Both the position numbers and the translations under genes were made by a program. 64,000 bases of DNA from CAVSJA01 sp963728145 (GTDB lineage Bacteria > Bacteroidota > Bacteroidia > Chitinophagales > Chitinophagaceae): NCBI GenBank assembly GCA_963728145.1, contig CAVSJA010000002.1, positions 496,001 through 560,000 on the forward strand. Direction: 5' to 3'. Every line of letters begins with the position of its first letter. Positions within the stretch are counted from its first letter, which is position 1. Below the pieces are notes generated by a model. That model did no database searches and was not told where the DNA came from. It saw nothing but the letters and a program-made list of their open reading frames with translations. This document shows positions 18,390 to 26,612 of this stretch, one piece after another.

Positions 18390-19978
18390 ATGTCTTTACC
18401 TAAAGAGCCCCGGCAGAAGATGATCAATATGATGTACCTGGTGCTAACAGCATTGCTGGCACTGAACGTATCATCAGAGATCCTCAATGCCTTTAAAGTA
18501 GTTAATACATAGTATTACTACCTCCAATACTATTATTACGGAGAAGAATACATTAACCTATAAATCTTTCGAACAAAAAGCGAAAGATCAACAGACGCAG
18601 GCTAACGCCCTTAAATGGCAACCAAAAGCACTTAAGGCAAAGGCACTTTCTGATGACGATGTATAATTACATCGCAGGTTTGCAATTGCAACTGAAAAAG
18701 GAAGCTGACTTGGAAATAAAAGATGGTGTTGAGGAATTCAGAGAAGATAATCTTGATGCAACAACTCGTTTGTTCGACAAGAAAGGTGAGGGAAAGAAAT
18801 TGTATGATAAGCTCGGCCAGTTTAAAAAGGACATGCTCGCTATTCTGAATCCTGCTGAATTCGCAAATGAGCCCGAACTTTTGAAGGATGTTACGCGGCA
18901 AAGAGCTGAATTTGAAAAATCTCTTCCGATCAATCTCCAGGTTCCAAAATCACAAACTGGAAACCAGTTGTCAAATGACGCAAAAGGTTGGACTACGAAC
19001 TATTTCCACATGACTCCAACTATTGCTGGTTTGACTATCCTGAGCAAATTCCAGAATGATGTAAAAAACTCTGAAGCACAACTCGTGGATTATTGCCACA
19101 AAAAGATTGGTGAGGTAGTTGTAGTATACGACAAGTTCCAGGTGATTGCACAAGCAAATACTACTTATGCTATGCCAGGTGACGATATTGAGATCGTTGC
19201 TGGTGTGGGCGCATTCAGCGCTGCCGCTAGGCCAACCATCACTATTGCAGGACAAGTTCAACAACTTACTGCAGATGGAACTGCTCTTTGGAAAACAAAG
19301 GCAGGCGGTGCAGGAATAAAGCCTGTTGATGTTGTAGTAGAGTTCACAAAGCCTGATGGCTCTAAAGAAAAGGTCGTTAAGAAAATTACCTATGAAGTAG
19401 GCCAACCTGCAGGTATAGCCGTTTCCGCTGACAAGATGAACGTTCTTTATATCGGTGTTGACAATCCACTTACCATCACTGCTGGTGTTGGTGCTGAAAA
19501 GATCAAAGCTTCATTCAGCGCTGGTGAAATCGGTAGAACTAGTGGAAGCCATTGGTCCGTGAAACCAAGAAATGGAACTTCCGGAGAACAATTTATAAAT
19601 GTGACTGTAGAAGGAAAGACTACACCGGTTAAGTTCCGCGTGAAGCGTCTTCCTGACCCAGGTACTTTTGTTGGAGTGAAAAGAGGTGGTTCAATGCCGG
19701 CGGGTGAATTTAAGGTAAACGGCGGTGTGATTGCACGTCTTATCGACTCAGAATTCGATGCCCCTTTCAGGGTAACGAGCTATGTGGTTGGTGCGATTGG
19801 AGGACCTTACCCAATCTATCAGTATGCTGCCAATGAAGGAAACAGATGGAATGGAAAGGCCAAAGAAATCATCGATCGTGCAGGTCCTGGTACAAGCGTA
19901 TTCTTTGATAAGATCATGGTTGTTGGACCTGATGGTCAACCAAGGGAATTGCCAACAATGTCATTTAACTTGAAATAA
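18390..19978 (+). CDS. gldM: GldM, T9SS / gliding motor shaft (two frameshifts)
   Basis: GldM has one N-terminal transmembrane helix and a long periplasmic shaft of four domains that reaches the GldKN ring. From ATG 18390 the frame reads LPKEPRQKMINMMYLVLTAL, typical of the family, then meets TAG after VVNT. Treating T18510 as an extra base gives SITTSNTIITEKNT; treating G18658 as extra gives LSDDMYNYIAGLQ. The remaining frame to 19978 holds the periplasmic domains and the conserved C-terminal DKIMVVGPDGQPRELPTMSF. The reconstructed length is about 528 residues, normal for GldM. The gene follows gldL by 88 bp and precedes gldN by 17 bp. Confidence 0.87.
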
Positions 19979-19995
19979 TAATAAAACAGGATAGA

Positions 19996-21051
19996 ATGAA
20001 AAATCGCATAATCAGGTTCTGCTTGCTGGTTGCTGTACTCGCGGTTGGAATCGGCGTGGCTGATGCGCAGACGAAGACGACGAACAAACGTCCGGTAAAA
20101 AAGAAGACACCGCCGAAGACGACAAAGAGTACGAACAAGAGTAAGACCACCCAGAATCCTGGCGCGCTTACTGTAGCTCCTCCACCGAAGAAAGATACGC
20201 TTCCTATTCCAGAAGCTACTATCAGAATGGATGCTCCCAAGCCTTCGCTTCGGAATGACTATGGTGTAGAACGCAACCTGATCAAGGACCGTACACCTTT
20301 AGCATATGAGCATATCCGTGAGGATGATGCCACTTATGTGCAAAGGGTTTGGAGAGAGATTGATGTTCATGAAAAAATGAACCTGCCCTTTACTTACAAG
20401 GCAGAAGGTGATGCAGGAAACCAGCGTTTCATTTATGATCTTACTTAATGCGATCAAGAAAGGTGAAATCACCGCATTCAGTGCAATAGGTGGGGATGAC
20501 CGGTTTACAACGCCATTGACTTTTAAAGAAATTGCCGAGTCAATTGTTGGTAAACCCAAAGTTCAACAAGTTGCTGATTGGGCTAAAGACCCGGATGGAT
20601 CAAAAGGTATCATGAAGGATACTATAATAATGAAAGAATTCAATCCTGATACTCGTAGAGCGTTTCTGGATCAAGGAAGATGTGATCTTCGATAAAGAAT
20701 CTTCACGCTTGCATACACGCATCCTGGGTATCGCACCGATACATACCATCAGAAATGATGATGAAAGTTTCCGCGCTGTTACTCCTGTGTTCTGGGTTTA
20801 TTATCCAGATCTTCGCCCGATGCTTGCAAAGTTTGATGTTTATAATGGCAAGCAACTTCGGAGCAAGAATGAGCTGGGAAGAATTGTTTGAAAGCCGCAT
20901 GTTCGCAAGCCGCGTTATTAAATCAACTATTAATAACCCGAACGACATGTACATCTTCACTTATATTAAGGATCCAATACTTGCTCTTCTCGAAGGAGAG
21001 AATATCAAGGAAAAGATCTTTAACTATGAGCAGGACCTCTGGTCTTACTAA
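19996..21051 (+). CDS. gldN: GldN, T9SS / gliding ring protein (three frameshifts)
   Basis: GldN is the periplasmic partner of GldK. The signal peptide (MKNRIIRFCLLVAVLAVG, cleaved near ADAQ) is followed by a lysine/threonine-rich linker (about residues 26-58) and the GldN domain (AYEHIREDDATYVQRVWREI). Single extra bases at 20434, 20654 and 20853 break the frame; removing them gives continuous RFIMILLNAIKKG, ERFWIKEDVIFDKESS and NFGARMSWEELFESRMF. The reconstructed protein of about 350 residues ends NYEQDLWSY. A strong terminator follows, so this is the last gene of the gldKLMN unit. Confidence 0.87.
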
Positions 21052-21071
21052 AAGAATCTCCTAATAAATTT

Positions 21072-21103
21072 AAAGGCATCGTAATTTTACGATGCCTTTT
21101 TGT
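21072..21103 (+). terminator. Intrinsic terminator of the gldKLMN operon
   Basis: AAAGGCATCGTAA pairs perfectly with TTACGATGCCTTT around a two-base loop, followed by more T. It lies 20 bases after the gldN stop. Confidence 0.92.
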
Positions 21104-21208
21104 TTTATAATCGTTTATAAATGAATATCGCGTAATAGTACGCTGTAAATCACACATAATCGCCTCAAACACTTTCAATAATTTTTTTAAAATACCCATA
21201 ATCAGGTA

Positions 21209-21305
21209 TTGTTTTATACTGTGGTTTTACTATTTTTACAATGGTTTTTCATAGGATATTGGATTTTAAAAACGGGGCTGGATTTCTATCCGGGCCCCTT
21301 TTTAT
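21209..21305 (+). ncRNA. Candidate short transcript between gldN and uvrC
   Basis: TTG at 21209-21211, 19 bases, then TATTTTTA (21231-21238) looks like a Bacteroidota promoter with one mismatch. About 35 bases later GGGGC-GGAT and ATCC-GCCCC form a hairpin (21274-21298) followed by a T-rich run. Promoter and terminator would define an RNA of roughly 60 nt with no open frame of note. No known RNA family is recognised. Alternatively the hairpin is a second stop signal after gldN. The rest of the 282-bp gap between gldN and uvrC holds only the gldN terminator. Confidence 0.3.
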
Positions 21306-21333
21306 TTTCTAACCCTCTTGATTCCTGTCAATA

Positions 21334-23146
21334 TTATTTTCGACTCCCGAAATGTTTTCTTATCAATTGCGCTTTGGCTCTGCCAATCTTAGCAGCTAAT
21401 TCTTCTTCCTTTAATTGCTTTAATGCGTTTTACCGACCTGAATTCTTTTAACAGGTTGTCCGCTGTACTTTTCCCAATGCCTTTAATCTGCTCTAATTCG
21501 TTTTTAAATACACCGTTACTCCGCTTTTTGCGATGAAATGTAATACCAAAACGATGTACCTCATCTCGTACACGTCGTATTAGCTTAAGGCTTTCACTAT
21601 TATAAGGAAGCTTTACTGACTCCTTGTCACCAGGGAAAAATATCTCCTCTTCATTCTTAGCCAGTCCTACAACTGTCATTTCACCTTTGATACCTAATTC
21701 GGTTATGCTTTCCAGTGCAGCACTTAATTGACCCTTACCTCCATCGATAATTACCAGTTGTGGTAGGGGTTCTTTTTCTTCTACCAGCCTTTTATATCTC
21801 CTGTGCACAACTTCTTTCATCGTTGCAAAGTCATTGATCCCCTCAACGGTCTTTACATTGAAATGGCGGTAATCCTTTTTATAAGGCAATCCATCCCTGA
21901 AGCATACCATTGCCGATACCGGATAAGCTTCCCTGGAAATTCGAGTTATCAAAACATTCGATATGCAACGGGGCCTCGGCCATATGAAGATCTTCCTGCA
22001 ACTGGTATAATACTTTTTTTATAGCGGCATCATCCTTGCCCTCGAGCTGAAGTATCTTTTTCTTCTTCAATTCTTCTGTGAAGTAATTCACGTTCTTTTC
22101 AGCGAGGTCTAACAATTTCTTTTTATCACCTCCCTTGGGTATAGTAACTGTGATGCCTTCCTCGGGATATTCAATTTCGAACGGGAGAATCAGTTCGGTT
22201 GAAGTGCTATTGAATGTTGTACGCATTTGTCCGATCGCAAACATTAAGATCTCTGTCATCTGTTTCATCAAGATGTGTTTCCAGCGAAATGGTATGAGTT
22301 TGTACAATCGTTCCATTCTGCACCATCAGATAATTGACATATGCATTGTCTCCATCTCTTAATAACGAAAACACGTCGGCATTGATATTGAAATTACTTA
22401 CGATCACTGATCTTGCCTGGTATTCCTCCAGGTGTTCGATTTTTTTTCGAATGATCTCCGCTTTTTCGAACTCCATTTTTACAGCCATCTCCTGCATTTC
22501 TGTTTTGAAATGCTGAATCACCGGGTTAAGATTTCCTTTCAGAATATTTCGGATTTGTTGTAAACCTTCGTTGTAGTCTTCTTCACTCTGTAAAGCTTCA
22601 CAAGGTCCCTTGCAATTTCCTAAATGGTATTCGAGGCAAACCTTGAATTTTCCTTTTGCAATGTTCTGTGCAGTTAAGTTCAACTTGCAGGTCCGCAAGG
22701 GAATATTTGCTCTGACAAAATCCAGCAATTCACGGACACTGCCATACTGAGGTAAATGGTCCAAGATATTCCGAGCCATCATTGATCTTTTTTCGCGTGA
22801 GAAAGACTCTTGGAAATGACTCATTCTTTATTATGATATATGGATAACTCTTATCATCCTTCAGGTTAATATTGAATCTCGGCTGGTAATTTTTGATTAA
22901 GGAATTTTCCAGGAAGAACGCATCCTGCTCGGAATTCACGATTGTAAATTCAATTCGCTGGATCCGTTGAACTAATTCATGCGTTTTATAGGAAGTAAGA
23001 GTTTTTACAAAATAAGAGCTAACCCGTTTGCGCAAGTTCTTTGCTTTTCCAACATAGATCAATTCATTTTTCCGGTCAAAGTACTTATAGATTCCCGGTT
23101 CTGAAGGAATAGTATGCGTTATCTGCTGGTATTCACTTGCTGTCAT
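21334..23146 (-). CDS. uvrC: UvrC, excinuclease ABC subunit C (four frameshifts)
   Basis: UvrC cuts on both sides of UvrAB-bound lesions in nucleotide excision repair. From ATG 23146 the GIY-YIG domain is clear (PGIYKYFDRKNELIYVGKAK, residues 17-36). Extra bases at 22744, 22257, about 21926 and about 21409 break the frame. Without them it runs through GPFTSVGSVRELL, the UVR motif (EFEKAEIIRKKIEHLEEYQA), the UvrC endonuclease region (HIECFDNSNFQGSYPVSAMV, VIIDGGKGQLSAA) and the helix-hairpin-helix tail (IKGIGKSTADNLLKEF) to a TAA at 21334-21336. Reconstructed length is about 602 residues. All four are single extra bases in the sense strand. Confidence 0.87.
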
Positions 23147-23147
23147 A

Positions 23148-23771
23148 TTATTGAGTAAGGTCCCACACGACTTTCACCTGGCTGATGTCTGGTGGATTCT
23201 GGCCGACCGTCATTTGCGTCATCAGAAGAAAATTCTTTCCGGACTTCCAAAACATTCTTTTTAATATACTGGTGTCGCCGGAATTCACTTGTTTTTCTAT
23301 AAAAAGACTTTTCAATTTATCAAATCCCGATGATGATTGCCCCGTCAATAGATCGATCCTTCTTATTGCCAGATTATGGTCTTTTGGTTCGTAAGTAAAA
23401 GTGACTGATTGGGTTGATTGATCGATGAAAGATGATTCATTGTAATGTACCTCCAGGAATTCCTTGCTTAACTCATTGGTCACAAATTCATTTGTGATCC
23501 TGTGGAATTCCTCGGAACTTATGAATGTTGAGTCTGTCTTTCCGTTCCGTATTGTTATTTTCTTCATGCCGGCAAAGAATGAGTCCACATTTTGAATTTC
23601 GCCTTTTAGGAAATCCAATACGGGAAGATAATTCTTGACTTCTGGGGAGTCGGCTTTTTGCTGCTGTTCAGGAACCGCCGAAGACTGCTCCTCTTTGTTT
23701 TTACAGCCGATAATCCCGATAGCTATCGGGATCAGGAACAATACAACCAATGTAAGTATGCGGTTTTTCAT
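23148..23771 (-). CDS. Predicted lipoprotein of unknown function
   Basis: 207 residues with a lipoprotein signal peptide (FLIPIAIGIIGC, cysteine at residue 23) followed by a charged spacer. No family is recognised. The mature part looks like a small alpha/beta protein with an FVTNELSKEFLEVHYNE segment. Its stop is one base before the uvrC start, so the two are probably co-transcribed, though no functional link is evident. The signal-peptide codons contain the perfect palindrome CCCGATAGCTATCGGG. Confidence 0.75.
   Translation of the reverse strand: MKNRILTLVVLFLIPIAIGIIGCKNKEEQSSAVPEQQQKADSPEVKNYLPVLDFLKGEIQNVDSFFAGMKKITIRNGKTDSTFISSEEFHRITNEFVTNELSKEFLEVHYNESSFIDQSTQSVTFTYEPKDHNLAIRRIDLLTGQSSSGFDKLKSLFIEKQVNSGDTSILKRMFWKSGKNFLLMTQMTVGQNPPDISQVKVVWDLTQ
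23715..23730. repeat. 16-bp perfect palindrome inside a coding region
   Basis: CCCGATAGCTATCGGG lies in the signal-peptide codons of the lipoprotein and encodes part of IPIAIG. A copy with one change (CCCGATGGCTATCGGG) is found between mreD and the PBP2 gene at 44789-44804. Confidence 0.7.
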
Positions 23772-23812
23772 CCGGTAAATTTATCAAATTCTATCTCGTT
23801 TAAAAATAGAAA

Positions 23813-23840
23813 ACCCCGACGTGGCTTAGCCAGTCGGGGT
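23813..23840 (-). terminator. Terminator of the membrane/barrel gene at 23866
   Basis: ACCCCGAC (23813-23820) pairs with GTCGGGGT (23833-23840), and TGGC/GCCA extends the stem inside. On the minus strand the hairpin is followed by TTTTCTATTTTT. It lies 25 bases after the stop at 23866. Confidence 0.85.
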
Positions 23841-23865
23841 AGACTTAAAACGTTGATCGATGGAA

Positions 23866-25266
23866 TTAACGAATTGTTGTGCTCACTGCCATCTTCAGGC
23901 CATATTCCTTCAGGTATTCTTTGATCGGGTATTCCTTTACGTAGGAAGAAAAAACCTGGTAACGGAACTGCGGTCCAACCTGCCATCTCACCATGCCCGT
24001 CCTGTACGAAATGAAGGCTTCGGCGCCTGCATTTACGTTCCATTTTCTGACCAGCGAAGGTTCGCGGGTATAATTCTTATAGTCTGTCGTAATCAGGTAA
24101 GAATCGCGATTAAGCAGATAAGTTGGTTGTACAGTTCCTGCGACATGTACTTGCAGTTTTTTATTTCCAAGTAACCTTATCTCCATTCCCATTGGAACAG
24201 AGAATTGGAAATACTGGTTATGCAAGGCTTCAATTTCATTACCTCCAAAATTCCTGAACCGGGTATAACTTGTAATCGAATCCGTACTATAACCATAGAA
24301 ATTATTCAGCGCGATTGTTGCAACGTCTGTTGAACTTGAGCTGTAAGCTTCAATATTGTAACGAGAATAGTTAAATTGAAAACCAGCCTTGAAGGTGATC
24401 AACTTGTTCACCGCGTAAAGTACGGCTGATCCCATTTCGAATCCGATTGCCGGAGTATGATTCAATAGATTATCTGGTTCACCTTCGATATCAATTGCAA
24501 CCGGAATGCTTTTCGCATCTGCTCCAATACCATTTTGCCTGTTCCCTACCATTTTGCGATAGTTAACGGTAGGAGAAAAGCTTAACTGCCAGCTTAAACG
24601 TTTGAGTTTAGGTGCATCCAATTCATAAACTGCATACTCCTGAAGCCAGTTAATACGCTTTGCATCTTTCTTCGCGTCTTCGTCTATCAGTTCTGGAGTT
24701 ACCAGGCTGAGTGATTTCGAAAGATCGCCATTCTGATCCACCTCCTTTGCAACAAGCTGTTCAGTATTGATGATTTGATCCTGTCCAGGAATAGTTGAAA
24801 AGATTAGCGCGTGATTTTCCTTTAATGACTCCCAAAGTTCTTCCTGTGGCTGACGAAGATTGCTTTCAACTGAAATCAGGTCAGTCTCATCGATCAATTC
24901 CGGTTCCAGGCCTGGTGCTGTTGAAATTGGCCCGGAAGAAATTGTTTTGGAACCCGTCTTAGATGCAGTGGTGAAAAAAGGAGCATCGAACCTGTGTTTT
25001 TCTTCCTTCTTGTTTTCCTGGCTAACGGTTTGTTCAAGTTTTGTAACAGCTGGAGTTGGTGAAGGACGTAATAGTTCTTCAATCGCGTAGTAAGAAACAC
25101 CGGATAGCAGTAAAACAAAACCAAGTCCTAACCAATACCATCGTTTGCGTGAGTGAAGCGAGTTATAGACACCTTTCCACACGCGCTCCGACGGATACAT
25201 TTTGTATTGGTCAGCCTTCTGCTTGATCAGGTGTTCAAAATCGTCATTGTAAAAGTTTCGCTCCAT
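23866..25266 (-). CDS. Sigma-factor-linked membrane protein with outer-membrane-barrel-like C-terminus
   Basis: 466 residues. The N-terminal 40 residues are soluble (NDDFEHLIKQKADQYKMYPS, then ERVWKGVYNSL), like the cytoplasmic end of an anti-sigma factor. A single hydrophobic helix follows (about residues 43-62, WYWLGLGFVLLLSGVSYYAI), then an acidic low-complexity linker and, from about residue 225, beta strands with aromatic ends that resemble PorT/OmpA-type barrel proteins. It follows an ECF sigma gene on the same strand, with 63 bp between, so it is probably that factor's partner. How one chain could hold both an inner-membrane helix and a barrel-like domain is unclear. Confidence 0.7.
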   Translation of the reverse strand: MERNFYNDDFEHLIKQKADQYKMYPSERVWKGVYNSLHSRKRWYWLGLGFVLLLSGVSYYAIEELLRPSPTPAVTKLEQTVSQENKKEEKHRFDAPFFTTASKTGSKTISSGPISTAPGLEPELIDETDLISVESNLRQPQEELWESLKENHALIFSTIPGQDQIINTEQLVAKEVDQNGDLSKSLSLVTPELIDEDAKKDAKRINWLQEYAVYELDAPKLKRLSWQLSFSPTVNYRKMVGNRQNGIGADAKSIPVAIDIEGEPDNLLNHTPAIGFEMGSAVLYAVNKLITFKAGFQFNYSRYNIEAYSSSSTDVATIALNNFYGYSTDSITSYTRFRNFGGNEIEALHNQYFQFSVPMGMEIRLLGNKKLQVHVAGTVQPTYLLNRDSYLITTDYKNYTREPSLVRKWNVNAGAEAFISYRTGMVRWQVGPQFRYQVFSSYVKEYPIKEYLKEYGLKMAVSTTIR

Positions 25267-25329
25267 ACACTAAGCTGTTTGTACGGTTTTTAATTTTCAT
25301 AGAATTGAATTTCTTCACAGCAGTTTTGG

Positions 25330-25914
25330 TTATCGGCCCCCAGAAACGACGCCCAGCCAATCTGTCCTTTCCTTATGTTTTGGAAGGATCTTTTTCTTTA
25401 TCAGTATTTCCTCGAGCATTTGCTTAGCCCGGGTGTACTGTGAACGGCTGGTACTTTCTTCAATGTCCAGCATACCGGCGATCTCTTTGTGAGAATAACC
25501 TTCTATCGCGTAAAGGTTAAGAACAGTGCGGTAACCCATCGGCAATAACCGGATACATTCAACTACCTGTTTTGCCTGGACGATCGACGGCACTGATTCT
25601 TCTCTCACCTGTATACTGGTAGCATGGATGATGTCCACGCTTTCATTGAACTTTTTGTTCTTCTTCAAATGGTTGATGCAGGTGTGCACGACTATTCTTC
25701 TTACCCAACCCTCAAATGCACCCTTATTCTGAAATGTATGTATCTGGGAAAAAACTTTGATAAATCCTTCCTGTAACATATCCTCAGCATCTTCCCTGTT
25801 GTGGGCAAACCGATAACACACGGACAGCATCTTGGGACTGTAACGGGTGTACAGTTCCCTCTGGGCCGCCGCGTCATTTTGTAAACAGCCTTGTAAAATG
25901 GCTTCTTCGGTCAT
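25330..25914 (-). CDS. ECF-type RNA polymerase sigma factor
   Basis: About 194 residues. Sigma-70 region 2 reads LYTRYSPKMLSVCYRFAHNR then EDAEDMLQEGFIKVFSQIHT, and region 4 reads CIRLLPMGYRTVLNLYAIEG with the helix-turn-helix HKEIAGMLDIEESTSRSQYT. The frame is open to 25974, but the ATG at 25914 starts the family's usual MTEEAILQGCL and has AAGG about 6 bases upstream, so I chose it. It stands before the membrane/barrel protein, a common pairing in this phylum. Confidence 0.92.
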   Translation of the reverse strand: MTEEAILQGCLQNDAAAQRELYTRYSPKMLSVCYRFAHNREDAEDMLQEGFIKVFSQIHTFQNKGAFEGWVRRIVVHTCINHLKKNKKFNESVDIIHATSIQVREESVPSIVQAKQVVECIRLLPMGYRTVLNLYAIEGYSHKEIAGMLDIEESTSRSQYTRAKQMLEEILIKKKILPKHKERTDWLGVVSGGR

Positions 25915-26024
25915 AAAACCTTGGGTTGCCCTGTAATTTAGACAAATTCCCGAAGTTAGTGCTGCGTGCTTCATAAAAATTTAGGTTGGGTATAGGGCTC
26001 ATAAAAAAGGGTGAATATTGCTAT

Positions 26025-26603
26025 TCACCCTTCTATCATTTCACCATGTCGCTTCCTTTTTCGGATTCTTTTCGGATTATACCAAAGCCAGAAACCCGTA
26101 ATGGTAAGCATTAAAAGGCTGACACCCATAATGGTTGTGTAGCCCAGCTTTACTGAACCATCAAGGCCGAATAACCTATCGAAATAAGAACCATCATGGA
26201 GGTTTTCTATAAAGTCGGCTCTTCGCCTTTCCATATGTAGCACATTCCCGGTTGCGGCATCCACCTGGACTGCCGAGTAATGATCGAGGAATACAAACTT
26301 TACCATTCCCTTGCTGGGACGGGCATCGATCCTGTCTAATTCAACAGAATAATCCGGGCCGAGATGATGGCGTATTGCCTGGACGGCGCTCTTTTGAAGC
26401 GAATCGAAACTCAACCATTTTGTAATATCGGTTGTGGTCCCCTTGTGGCTATTCGCCAACAAATAACCATTCGAATTTTTTTTCCATCCAAGCAATAAGC
26501 CTGTAACGGATATAAACAAAAAGAACACAAATAAAAGAGAAGCGATCCAACGATGGATTTTCCTGTAAAGTCGTGTTCGGCTGGAGATATCCGTTATTTT
26601 CAT
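26025..26603 (-). CDS. PepSY-domain membrane protein
   Basis: 192 residues with two transmembrane helices, one near the N-terminus (WIASLLFVFFLFISVTGLLL, about residues 17-37) and one near the C-terminus (TIMGVSLLMLTITGFWLWY). A periplasmic PepSY-like region lies between, with GPDYSVELDRIDARPSKGMV and FLDHYSAVQVDAATGNVL. Related proteins (PiuB type) occur with iron or heme receptors. It starts 9 bases after the TonB-dependent receptor ends, so the two likely form one operon for metal or heme uptake. Confidence 0.85.
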   Translation of the reverse strand: MKITDISSRTRLYRKIHRWIASLLFVFFLFISVTGLLLGWKKNSNGYLLANSHKGTTTDITKWLSFDSLQKSAVQAIRHHLGPDYSVELDRIDARPSKGMVKFVFLDHYSAVQVDAATGNVLHMERRRADFIENLHDGSYFDRLFGLDGSVKLGYTTIMGVSLLMLTITGFWLWYNPKRIRKRKRHGEMIEG

Positions 26604-26612
26604 CTTTGTTTT

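Noticed and set aside
16106..21051. Programmed +1 frameshifting as the cause of the gld gene breaks
   Set aside because: The break sites share no slippery sequence, stop codon context or downstream structure, and there are up to four in one gene. Known programmed shifts occur once per gene at a conserved site.
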